NCBI RefSeq assembly: GCF_003248355.1
Contig: NZ_QKWY01000002.1
Location: forward strand, 2,666,001 to 2,730,000
Direction of reading: 5' to 3'
DNA from: Streptomyces sp. AC1-42W
GTDB taxonomy: Bacteria > Actinomycetota > Actinomycetes > Streptomycetales > Streptomycetaceae
DNA: 64,000 nucleotides
Shown: piece by piece, positions 40,992 to 48,879 of the stretch
Position numbering within the stretch: the first letter of the stretch is position 1
Layout: each line of letters opens with the position of its first letter
The notes under the pieces: generated by a model
What the model was told of the DNA's origin: nothing
The model's input: the letters and a program-made list of their open reading frames with translations, nothing else
Databases searched by the model: none
Made by a program: the position numbers and the translations under genes

Positions 40992-41489
40992 GGGCAATTC
41001 CGCCTAAGTCCTGGTATATGGTTCGGGGAGAAAGCTGCCGCCTCGATCCGGTAGGCTGCGTTTGGTACGTGCTGACAATCAAGTGCGTACTCTGTGCTGA
41101 TCGAGAACCAAGACAGCACATGCATCTCTAGGTTCTGCTTTACGAACCCGGGCTGGTCTCAACCCGGCTGGTGCTGATCGTGTAAGACCTGTTGGATCGC
41201 TGATCCACGGGCAATGTGAGCCAGGAATCCCTCTGCCTCGGCTGGGGGAGGATGTCAAATAGGTCACGGTCATGGGATGAGCGTGTTCGGGCTGGTCCGC
41301 GTCACAGGTGGATGCCTGTGACGCGGTCGGCAGCCGCACCCCGCACTCGCTCCTGATCCACCGGATGGGTTGTGGGCCGAATGTCTTGGGGAGGTCGGTG
41401 GTTCAGCGGCCCGTATCACGCTGGTGTACGAAATCCGGACGTCGGAGGGCGACGGTAATACGGCACTCGAACCGGAACCCGTAGTTCGC
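40992..41489. other. Gene-poor decayed region
   Basis: About 500 bp with lower GC and no convincing gene between the barstar remnant and the TetR gene. It contains the orphan IS605-type right end at 41223-41258, listed separately. No tRNA-like fold was found. It is probably debris of past insertions. Confidence 0.5.
41223..41258 (+). mobile_element. Orphan IS605-type right end (TnpB scaffold-like hairpin)
   Basis: AGGAATCC, an imperfect hairpin, then GGGGGAGGATGTCAA: the arrangement seen at the right end of many actinobacterial TnpB elements, where it forms the 3' end of the guide RNA scaffold. No tnpB or tnpA remains to the left, so this is a remnant or a minimal non-autonomous element. It differs from the right end of the TnpB element at 30.6 kb. 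Confidence 0.45.
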
Positions 41490-42080
41490 TCAGGGGCTGA
41501 CCGAGCGCCAGATGTGCTCCGGAACCGTGCGCGCCGCCTCCTCGATGTCGATGTCCCCGAGGGCGAGCCAGCGGCGCGCGATGCCCGTCACCGGCCCCAG
41601 GATCAGCGACTCCAGCACGGGCAGCGGCAGCGCGACCAGCTCGCCCGACTCCCGGTGGGCGTGCAGCCAGGCGGCGAGCGGGGCGATCCGGGCCTCCTGC
41701 GCGCCCCGGATCTGCCGTGCGTCCGTGACCAGTTCGCGGTCGGCGGTCACCGAGTGCATGAGCCGGGAGGCGTCCGGATGCTCCTGGACGAAGCGCAGGT
41801 ACGCCTCCGTCACCGCGTGGACTCCGGCGCGCGCTCCCGTCACCCGGCCGAGCTCCCCGGCCAGTTCCTCCAGGAGCCGGCCGAGCCAGGACTGCGCGAG
41901 AGCGAGCACCACTCCGTGCAGGCTGCCGAAGTGGTGGTAGACGCTGCCGGTGCTCACCCCGCTCGCCGAGGTGATCGCGGCGAGCGTCAGCCCCGCCTCA
42001 CCCCGTGACGCGTACAGCTCCAGGGCGCTGTCGAGGACCTGCGCGGCCGTGGCGGCGCCCCGCTGCTGCTTCGGACTCAT
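41490..42080 (-). CDS. TetR-family regulator
   Basis: 196 residues. HTH at about 10-55 (LAAITSASGVSTGSVYHHFG) and a helical C-terminal domain with PLPVLESLILGPVTGIARRW. ATG 42080 is preferred over a GTG five codons upstream. Divergent from the Ser/Thr kinase gene; the gap has TTCC-rich sequence around AGAATTCT (near 42152), a possible operator. Target unknown. Confidence 0.85.
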   Translation of the reverse strand: MSPKQQRGAATAAQVLDSALELYASRGEAGLTLAAITSASGVSTGSVYHHFGSLHGVVLALAQSWLGRLLEELAGELGRVTGARAGVHAVTEAYLRFVQEHPDASRLMHSVTADRELVTDARQIRGAQEARIAPLAAWLHAHRESGELVALPLPVLESLILGPVTGIARRWLALGDIDIEEAARTVPEHIWRSVSP

Positions 42081-42302
42081 CCACGCACCCCCCACTTCCG
42101 GAATCGGGCACTCCCCATGATGCCGTCCGGGACAGCGTAGAAGAAGATTCCAGAATTCTTTCCGGAAGTTGTTCCAATCGGTTCCGCCTTTGCTTCACAC
42201 TGAACGTTCGCCGCGCCAAGTCGCGGCCGTACATGGGGATTCAGGCAGGGGGCGCGGTCCCAAGGAGGACCGCCGTCCGGGACACACGGGGAGCGCTCGG
42301 AC

Positions 42303-44213
42303 ATGACCGGCGTGCACAACGACGACCACGCTGACGACGAGGACTACCTCGACGGGGGCATCAAGCCGCTCACGCCGAGCGATCCGGCGCGCATCGGGCC
42401 CTATCTGCTGCTGGGCCGGCTCGGCGCGGGCGGCATGGGCCGGGTCTACCTCGCGCGGGCCGACGGCGGCCGCACGGTCGCGGTCAAGGTGGTGCACGCG
42501 GAGCACGTCGCGGACCCGCAGTTCCGGGCCCGCTTCCGCCGCGAGGTCGAGGCCGCACGGCGCGTCGGCGCACGCCACACCGCGCCCGTCCTGGACGCGG
42601 CGCCGGACGCCGAGTTCCCCTGGGTGGCCACCGGCTATGTGCCCGGCCTCTCCCTGGAGCAGGTCGTGCGCGGCCATGGCGCGCTGCCCGCCGAGGCCGT
42701 ACAGGCCCTCGCCACCGGGCTGTTGCACGCGCTCAAGGACATCCACGCGGCGAAGATCGTGCACCGCGACCTCAAGCCCTCCAACGTGATGCTCACGATG
42801 GAGGGCCCCAAGGTCATCGACTTCGGCATCGCGCGCGCGGTCGGGACCACCGTCGAGTCCCTGCTCACCAGCACCGGCATGATGATCGGCTCGCCCGGCT
42901 TCATGGCCCCGGAGCAGGTGCGCGGGGAGAGCGCGGTCCCCAAGAGCGATGTGTTCACCCTCGGCTGTGTGCTGACGTACGCGGCGACCGGCACGCTCCC
43001 GTTCGGCCACGGCGCGAGCAACCAGCACGCGATCATGTACCGGATCGCCGAGGGCGAACCCGACCTGGGGCGGGTCCGGGACGAGGACCTCAAGGCCCTG
43101 ATCGCCCGCCTGCTCACCAAGAGCATCGACGAGCGGCCCTCCGTGGACGAGCTGCTGGCCGAGCCGGGGCGCACGGCCGGGCCGGTGGCCGCCACCTGGC
43201 TGCCCGCCGCCGTGGTGAGCCATCTGGCCCGCCAGGGCGCGCAGTTGCTGGACGCGGAGGCGAAGCCGCTGCGGCAGGAGGGCGACCGCGCGACGATGCG
43301 CCTCGGCGCCCCGGAGGACGGGGCGGCGGCGCCCGGGGACGAGGCGGGGGCGAAGGGCGGGACCACGGCCGTGAAGCCGAAACGGGAGCGGCGCCGCTCC
43401 TGGCTGATCGCCGTCCCGCTGGTGGTCGTCGTCGGCGGAGGCGGCACGCTGGCCGTGCTCCAGCCCTTCGGCCGGGACGACGGGGCGCACGCGGCCCCGC
43501 CGGCCTTCTCGACACCGGCCTCCACACCCGCGTCGGAGCCCTCGGCGGCCGGCAGCGCGTCGCCCACCGGCACCCCGAGCCCCTCCGCGTCCAAGAGCGG
43601 GAAGAAGAAGGACGAGCCGGCGAAGGACGGGAAGGACGGGAAGGACGGCAAGGACGGGGAGCCGGGCGAGGACGGCCGGGACGGCGGCGACACGGGTGGC
43701 TCGTCCAGCACGAGCGGCGGCGGCGCGGGTGGCTCGTCCGGAGGCTCCTCGTCCTCGGGCGGCGGCGGTTCCTCCGGCGGGAGTTCGAGCGGCGGCTCCT
43801 CCACCTCCCGTGGCTCCTCCTCGGGCGGCTCCACGAGCACGTCCGGCGGCGGCGGATCGACCACCACGTCCGGCGGCTCCTCCTCCGGCGGCTCGGACAG
43901 CGGCAGCACGGTGCCGGGGGGCTTCGTCGGCACCTGGAAGTACGGTGAGATGTACAACACGGGCCAGCCGGAGAACATCGCCATCACCTCCGCCGGGGTC
44001 GTGCGCATCTCCGGCTTCGTCTACGCCACCTGTTCCTACGAGGCCAAGGTGACGTCGAAGTCCGGCAGCAACCGCATCAACGTCAGCGCCGCCCGGTCGG
44101 TGGGGGCGGCCAATCCCATGTGCGCCGACCTCAAGGCGTCCTACTTCGTCATCAGCGGCAGTGGCATCAACCACAACGTCGACGGCTTCGACTACTACTA
44201 CAAACGAGCCTGA
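42303..44213 (+). CDS. Membrane Ser/Thr protein kinase with collagen-like and Ser/Gly-rich outer part
   Basis: 636 residues. Kinase domain at about 30-290: GRLGAGGMGRVYLA, VAVKVVHAE (Lys), HRDLKPSNVM, IDFGIARA and GSPGFMAPEQ, all catalytic residues present. One membrane helix follows (about 365-385, WLIAVPLVVVVGGGGTLAVL). Outside are a Thr/Ser/Pro stretch, seven to eight collagen-like G-x-x triplets (GKDGKDGKDGEPGEDGRDGG), a long Ser/Gly tract and a C-terminal globular domain (about 535-636) with two Cys. It is a PknB-like sensor kinase with an unusual low-complexity stalk. ATG 42303 shortly after AAGGAGG-like sequence. Confidence 0.92.
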   Translation: MTGVHNDDHADDEDYLDGGIKPLTPSDPARIGPYLLLGRLGAGGMGRVYLARADGGRTVAVKVVHAEHVADPQFRARFRREVEAARRVGARHTAPVLDAAPDAEFPWVATGYVPGLSLEQVVRGHGALPAEAVQALATGLLHALKDIHAAKIVHRDLKPSNVMLTMEGPKVIDFGIARAVGTTVESLLTSTGMMIGSPGFMAPEQVRGESAVPKSDVFTLGCVLTYAATGTLPFGHGASNQHAIMYRIAEGEPDLGRVRDEDLKALIARLLTKSIDERPSVDELLAEPGRTAGPVAATWLPAAVVSHLARQGAQLLDAEAKPLRQEGDRATMRLGAPEDGAAAPGDEAGAKGGTTAVKPKRERRRSWLIAVPLVVVVGGGGTLAVLQPFGRDDGAHAAPPAFSTPASTPASEPSAAGSASPTGTPSPSASKSGKKKDEPAKDGKDGKDGKDGEPGEDGRDGGDTGGSSSTSGGGAGGSSGGSSSSGGGGSSGGSSSGGSSTSRGSSSGGSTSTSGGGGSTTTSGGSSSGGSDSGSTVPGGFVGTWKYGEMYNTGQPENIAITSAGVVRISGFVYATCSYEAKVTSKSGSNRINVSAARSVGAANPMCADLKASYFVISGSGINHNVDGFDYYYKRA

Positions 44214-44311
44214 ACGCCGCACGATTCACCCCGGTCCGCCCCTCCCCGCAAGCGTGACCGCGTGTAGGCGGGGCATGCATGGCGTGAGCACCTTTGCGAC
44301 AGGGGGGGCGA

Positions 44312-44737
44312 ATGACCGTGCAGTCGGGGGAGACGATGGAGCGTCACGAAGTGGCCCGGATGCTCCGCAGGGTGGACCGGGCCGACCTGGCAGCCGTGGG
44401 CGAAGTGCGCGGAGCCGTACGGGAGTTATTGCGTTACCGATGGAAGGACGAGCCGGTGCGGGTCGCGGAGCTGCTGCTCAGCGAGCTGGTGACCAACGCC
44501 CTGGTGCACACCGACGACGGCGCGGTCGTCGCGGTGAGCGTCGCGCCCCGCCGACTGCGCGTGGAGGTACGGGACTTCGTCCCCGGAATGCCGCCCGAGC
44601 CGCACGTACCGCCCGCCGACGACGGTACGCACGGCCGGGGGCTGATCCTGGTGGAGAGCCTGGCCGACTCCTGGGGGATCAGCCCCCGCTCGCTGGGCAA
44701 GGTGGTGTGGTTCGAACTGGACGGCGAACGGCCCTGA
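44312..44737 (+). CDS. Histidine-kinase-like ATPase (anti-sigma factor type)
   Basis: 141-residue HATPase_c protein of the RsbW-like group common in Streptomyces. N-box ELLLSELVTNALVHT and G-box DDGTHGRGLILVESLADSWG. Such proteins bind sigma or anti-sigma-antagonist partners and phosphorylate them. ATG 44312 with GGGGGG upstream; a TTG 18 bases earlier is less likely. The stop lies inside the terminator hairpin. Confidence 0.88.
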   Translation: MTVQSGETMERHEVARMLRRVDRADLAAVGEVRGAVRELLRYRWKDEPVRVAELLLSELVTNALVHTDDGAVVAVSVAPRRLRVEVRDFVPGMPPEPHVPPADDGTHGRGLILVESLADSWGISPRSLGKVVWFELDGERP

Positions 44738-44765
44738 CCGCCTGTGCGGGCGGTCAGGGCCGTTC
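44726..44765. terminator. Bidirectional terminator, 17-bp arms overlapping the stop codon
   Basis: Arms 44726-44742 and 44749-44765, perfect complement, 6-base loop. The ATPase stop (44735-44737) lies within the left arm. It also serves the convergent DUF2637 gene. Confidence 0.85.
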
Positions 44766-44809
44766 GTACGCGACACCCGGTCCCGTGTGGTTCAGCCGGT
44801 CCGGCCGGT

Positions 44810-45889
44810 TCAGCCGAACTGCTGCTCCAGGTCCTTCAGCTTCTTCTCCAGGGAGTCGAGCCGGGGGATGGCCTGGGTGTCGTCCTCGGCCGTGAGGTCG
44901 ATCGCCGCCGGTTCACTCGCGCCCGCCTCCGGGAGATCCGCCGAGTTCGAGTGGCCTGCGGCTTGCAGGGACGGCCGGGGCCGCAGGGGCAGTTGACCCG
45001 GCTCGGATATGGCGGGCTCCGCGACGGGCTGCGCCGAGCCCGCCGCCGGGGGCAGCGCCGCCACGTCCACCGGGGGGCCGCCCCGGCCGAGCCGTCCCCA
45101 GGCCCGGTTCTGCCGGTTCAGGGCCTTGATGTGCGCCCGGTCCAGCTTTTCCTGGTCCTTCCTGCGGAGACGGTTCTGCCTCTTCTCCCGGCGGTCCTCG
45201 CGTACCTCGTCGACCGCCTCGTCCAGGGTGCGTACGCCTTCCAGGAGCATCAGCGACCAGGCGCCGAAGGTCTCGCGGGGGGCGCGCAGCCAGCGCACGA
45301 TCCGGATCTGCGGCAGCGGCCGGGGCACCAGACCCTGCTCGCGCAGGGCGGCCCGGCGGGTCTGCTTCAGCGCCCGGTCGAACAGCACGGCGGCCGAGAG
45401 GGACATCCCCGCGAAGAAGTGCGGGGCGCCCGCGTGGTCGACGCCGCGCGGCGCGTGCACCCAGTTGAACCAGGCGGCGGCACCCGCGAAGGTCCACACC
45501 AGCAGCCGCGAGCCCAGCGCCGCGTCCCCGTGGCTGGCCTCCCGCACGGCGAGGACCGAGCAGAACATCGCCGCCCCGTCCAGACCGAAGGGCACCAGGT
45601 ACTCCCAGCCGCCGGAGAGGCCGAGGTTCTGCTCGCCGAAGCCGACGAGCCCGTGGAAGGAGAGCGCGGCGGCCACCGCGGCACAGCAGAACAGCAGCAC
45701 GTACGAGGCGGTGGCGTACAGCGTTTCCTTGCGTCTGCGGCGCTCCTCGGCGCGCTCCCAGCTGTCGTCGGCCGTGGCTGTGTCAGAGGTGCGCTTGCCG
45801 CGCGCGACCACCGCCACCGCCGCCATGACCCCCACGAGCAGCACGGCGCCCGGAAGCAGCCAGTCAAGCGATATGTCGGTCAGTCTCAT
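44810..45889 (-). CDS. DUF2637 membrane protein
   Basis: 359 residues. One N-terminal helix (LPGAVLLVGVMAAVAVVA), then about three more helices in a DUF2637 domain (SYVLLFCCAAVAAALSFHGL; YLVPFGLDGAAMFCSVLAVR; LVWTFAGAAAWFNW). A long charged cytosolic tail follows (about 215-359), ending in a coiled-coil-like SLEKKLKDLEQQFG. DUF2637 proteins include SpdB-like proteins of Streptomyces mobile elements and developmental proteins; the role here is unknown. Confidence 0.85.
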   Translation of the reverse strand: MRLTDISLDWLLPGAVLLVGVMAAVAVVARGKRTSDTATADDSWERAEERRRRKETLYATASYVLLFCCAAVAAALSFHGLVGFGEQNLGLSGGWEYLVPFGLDGAAMFCSVLAVREASHGDAALGSRLLVWTFAGAAAWFNWVHAPRGVDHAGAPHFFAGMSLSAAVLFDRALKQTRRAALREQGLVPRPLPQIRIVRWLRAPRETFGAWSLMLLEGVRTLDEAVDEVREDRREKRQNRLRRKDQEKLDRAHIKALNRQNRAWGRLGRGGPPVDVAALPPAAGSAQPVAEPAISEPGQLPLRPRPSLQAAGHSNSADLPEAGASEPAAIDLTAEDDTQAIPRLDSLEKKLKDLEQQFG

Positions 45890-46081
45890 GCGCGGTCCCT
45901 TGCGTCACGTAGGGCGTTTCGGGCGCCATCGTGGCGGAGATTCCGGCAGGGCCAGACCGTTTCGGGGCAAGAGAACGCCAATGGGGTGTCCGGGACCGCC
46001 GATATCGGCAATCTGGTCGAACACACCTCAGCGGGGTACGCATGATGTTCGAATCCATGTCGCCCGCTCGGGCGGTGTGGA

Positions 46082-46930
46082 TCAGGGAGCGGGCGTCAAC
46101 TTGCGTACGCGGTCCGCGTCGCACGTACGCGGACAGGTCACACATGTGTCCTCGGGGCGCAGCGTGTAGAAGAGGCAGCAGCTCGCCCGGTCGCGGGTGG
46201 GCAGCACCTCCCCGCCGGGTCCGGTCAGCTCGCGGAAGCCCGCCGTGCCGACGTACGGCTTCGTGGTGCCCGGTAGCAGCGCCTCCAGCTCCGCCATCGC
46301 GCGCCGCTCCTCGCCCAGCAGATGGGCGATGTACCAGAGGCCCTCGACGATCTCGTCCGTCGCCATGCCCCACAGGGCCCGCTTCCCGCGCCGCATACGC
46401 GGCCGGAAGCCCTCCAGCACCGGGCCCAGATGGTCGGCCACCGCGTCCAGCACCTCGGCGCGCAGCGCCGCCTCGTCGGCCACCACCCGCGCCCCCGGCA
46501 GCGCGGCCGCCGGATCGCCGGGCAGACAGGCGAACTCCCGCACCCGCAGCGTCAGATGCCCGAGCGCCCGCTGGAACGAGACGTCCTCGACCGGGATGCG
46601 GGGCACCCGCCGGTGCAGGAACCACGGCACCGTCACCAGCAGGCAGGCCGGCCAGGCGTAGCGGTGCAGGCCGAAGCTGGCGATCACATCGGGCCGGGCC
46701 TCCTGCCCGTAGTCCCGCCGGACCTGGGCCTCGTCGAAGGCGAGGAAGGTGTCCAGGGCCTCGCCGCCCGCCGCCAGTTCGTGCGCGCCCACCCAGCCGG
46801 GCCCGCCGGGGGCGCTCTCGCCGTCCGCGAGGACCTCGGCGCGCACTCCCGGGAAGACCTCGGCCAGGCGCGCGTACGCGTCGGCCACGGGGGAGGCCGT
46901 CACCGCGGGAAGCAGGGCGGGCAGGGTCAT
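46082..46930 (-). CDS. FhuF-like 2Fe-2S siderophore-iron reductase
   Basis: 282 residues. Helical N-terminal IucA/FhuF-type domain, and the C-terminal cluster motif SCCLFYTLRPEDTCVTCPRT-C, the CC-x10-C-x2-C pattern of FhuF. It reduces ferric siderophores in the cytosol to release iron. An iron-box-like palindrome 30 bases upstream (46960-46979) implies DmdR/DtxR-type iron repression. ATG 46930. Confidence 0.88.
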   Translation of the reverse strand: MTLPALLPAVTASPVADAYARLAEVFPGVRAEVLADGESAPGGPGWVGAHELAAGGEALDTFLAFDEAQVRRDYGQEARPDVIASFGLHRYAWPACLLVTVPWFLHRRVPRIPVEDVSFQRALGHLTLRVREFACLPGDPAAALPGARVVADEAALRAEVLDAVADHLGPVLEGFRPRMRRGKRALWGMATDEIVEGLWYIAHLLGEERRAMAELEALLPGTTKPYVGTAGFRELTGPGGEVLPTRDRASCCLFYTLRPEDTCVTCPRTCDADRVRKLTPAP

Positions 46931-46959
46931 GCGGGGACCACCGATTCACGATCGTCAGC

Positions 46960-46979
46960 AGGTAAGCCTTACCTTACCC
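46960..46979. promoter_or_regulatory. Iron-box-like palindrome (DmdR/DtxR type)
   Basis: AGGTAAG-C-CTTACCT, perfect 7-bp arms, followed by TACC. It resembles the iron-box core (AGG-TAA-CCT) used by DmdR1 in Streptomyces. It sits in the 146-bp gap between the divergent fhuF-like and GntR genes. Confidence 0.65.
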
Positions 46980-47076
46980 TGCCGGAACGATGTTTGAACT
47001 GGAGGCTCCTGCGCCTATCGTGCACACAGGGCGCCCGACGCGCGAGCCGCGCCCGTGACCGGCCGAGGAGGTGCCC

Positions 47077-47847
47077 GTGGACCAGGGCAGAGCGCGCGAG
47101 GAGGCGCGGCCCCGCCACGGGGTGCCGGAGGCCGTCCCCCGCTCGTCCGTACGGGTGCCGGAGCAGGCCCGCGGCGAGCACACCCACGGCGAACCCGACG
47201 CCCCCGCCCCGCGCGACCGGGTGCGCAGGCATTCCGTGCGCGGCCAGATCCTGGACGCCCTGCGCGCCGCCCTGGTCGGTGGCGAGCTGGTCCCCGGCCA
47301 GGTGTACTCGGCGCCCGCCCTGGGCGCCCGCTTCGGCGTGTCGGCCACCCCCGTGCGCGAGGCGATGCAGCAGCTCGCCGTCGAGGGGGCCGTGGAGGTC
47401 GTGCCGAACCGGGGCTTCCGGGTCGCCGAGCGCGGACCGGGCGAGCTGGCCGAGCTGGCCGAGGTCCGGGCCCTGATCGAGGTCCCCGTGATGCTGCGGC
47501 TCGCCCGCACCGTGCCGCCCGCCCGCTGGTGCGCACTGCGCCCGCTGGCCGACGCCACGGTGGCCGCGGCGGCGGTCGGCGACCGGGCGAGCTACGCGGA
47601 GGCGGACCGGGCGTTCCACGGCGCGGTGCTCGCGCTGGCCGGCAACCACAGCCTGGTGCGGGTCGCGGACGACCTGCACCGCCGCTCCCAGTGGCCGCTC
47701 GTGGACAACCCGGTCACCCGGCGCGCCGACCTGCTGGCCGACGCATCCGAGCACACCGCGCTGCTCGACGCCCTGATCGCCCAGGACGTGGCCGTCGTCC
47801 AGACCCTCGTACGCGAACACTTCGCGGGCGCGGGCGCGGACGGCTGA
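47077..47847 (+). CDS. GntR-family (FCD) regulator
   Basis: 256 residues with an about 45-residue charged N-terminal extension, then HTH (ELVPGQVYSAPALGARFGVS, ATPVREAMQQL) and an FCD domain (YAEADRAFHGAVLALAGNHS). Paralogue of the GntR protein at 37284, sharing PG-VYSAPAL-A-FGVSATPVREAM. GTG 47077 follows GAGGAGG; a GTG two codons upstream is also possible. Divergent from the fhuF-like gene. Confidence 0.88.
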   Translation: MDQGRAREEARPRHGVPEAVPRSSVRVPEQARGEHTHGEPDAPAPRDRVRRHSVRGQILDALRAALVGGELVPGQVYSAPALGARFGVSATPVREAMQQLAVEGAVEVVPNRGFRVAERGPGELAELAEVRALIEVPVMLRLARTVPPARWCALRPLADATVAAAAVGDRASYAEADRAFHGAVLALAGNHSLVRVADDLHRRSQWPLVDNPVTRRADLLADASEHTALLDALIAQDVAVVQTLVREHFAGAGADG

Positions 47848-47899
47848 CGGCGTACGCGGCCGGCCGGGCGCCGGGCGCTCCGAGGGGTCCCGCGCCGGC

Positions 47900-48700
47900 T
47901 CAGTTGGCCTCGATCGTCTCCGGCGGGGGCGGGTCCAGATGCGGGCCCAGCCAGGTCGGGACCCCGCCGAGCAGCCGGAAGAGCCGGCCCGCCTCGGCCC
48001 GCAGCCGGCCGGCCTCCTCGGGCTCGCTCTCGGCGTCGGCCAGCGCGATGAGCGCCGGGGCCGTACCGACCAGGTAGCCCAGCTCCTCCCTTATCCGCAG
48101 GCACTCCGCGAACCCGTGCCGGGCCTCCGCGAGTTCGCCCTCGCGCAGCGCGATCAGCGCGAGCTGGCGCCAGGTGGAGGAGAGCAGCAGCGCGTCGTTC
48201 TGCTCGGTGGCGCCCGCGTGCGCCCGGCGGTAGGCGGCCCGCGCGGCCTGCGGGGAGTCCGAGATGTTCTGCGCGATCAGCCCCCGCCGGTAGTCCAGCA
48301 GCGGCCGGCCCTGCGCGGTGGGGGAGAGCAGCGCGGCCGCCCGGCCCAGGGCGACCCGCGCCTCGTCGGCCCGGTCCCGGACCCCGAGCAGCGTCGAGGC
48401 GTACGCGAAATGGCCCCGCTCGCAGGCGGCGGCGCCGCGCTCCTCGTCGTCGTGGGCCATCGCCTCGGCCGTGCGCAGGGCGTCCTCGGCGTCCGTCCAG
48501 CCCTGCCCGGTGTACAGGCACCGCTCGGTCAGCAGGGCGGTGCGCTGGAGCGCGGCGGCCGGGTCGGTGGCGGCGTCGTGTTCGAGCAGCGCCGCGGCGT
48601 CCGTCCAGCAGCCGCGTGAGCGCAGCCGCCATACCGCGGTCTGGAGCGGAGGATCGTCATCTGCTGTCGTTCCGGAACCAGACATGGCGGTATGCGCCAC
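47900..48700 (-). CDS. TPR-like helical repeat protein
   Basis: 266 residues made of helical hairpins of TPR character, for example ALLTERCLYTGQGWTDAEDA, ACERGHFAYASTLLGVRDRA and ALIALREGELAEARHGFAEC. No catalytic domain or membrane segment. GTG 48700 is preferred because GGGAGGG is directly before it; the ATG five codons later lacks a ribosome site. Function unknown; such proteins act as scaffolds. Confidence 0.72.
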   Translation of the reverse strand: MAHTAMSGSGTTADDDPPLQTAVWRLRSRGCWTDAAALLEHDAATDPAAALQRTALLTERCLYTGQGWTDAEDALRTAEAMAHDDEERGAAACERGHFAYASTLLGVRDRADEARVALGRAAALLSPTAQGRPLLDYRRGLIAQNISDSPQAARAAYRRAHAGATEQNDALLLSSTWRQLALIALREGELAEARHGFAECLRIREELGYLVGTAPALIALADAESEPEEAGRLRAEAGRLFRLLGGVPTWLGPHLDPPPPETIEAN

Positions 48701-48879
48701 ATTGCCCTCCCCGAGCGCGCCTTCGAGCTGTGGTGAGCGTCCGGGTACGGCCGGACACCCGTGGGTATGACCCGCATCACAGCACGGAATGGCACGCCGG
48801 GCCAAGAGGCCGGGGCAATGTCAGGTGAAAGTTTTCACAATCGGTGGCGGAAGCGGAACCCCTTGCGGGGCCCGGTGGT

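Noticed and set aside
46040..46075. GTTCGAATCC resembling a tRNA T-loop followed by a small hairpin
   Set aside because: No acceptor, D or anticodon stems can be formed around it on either strand.
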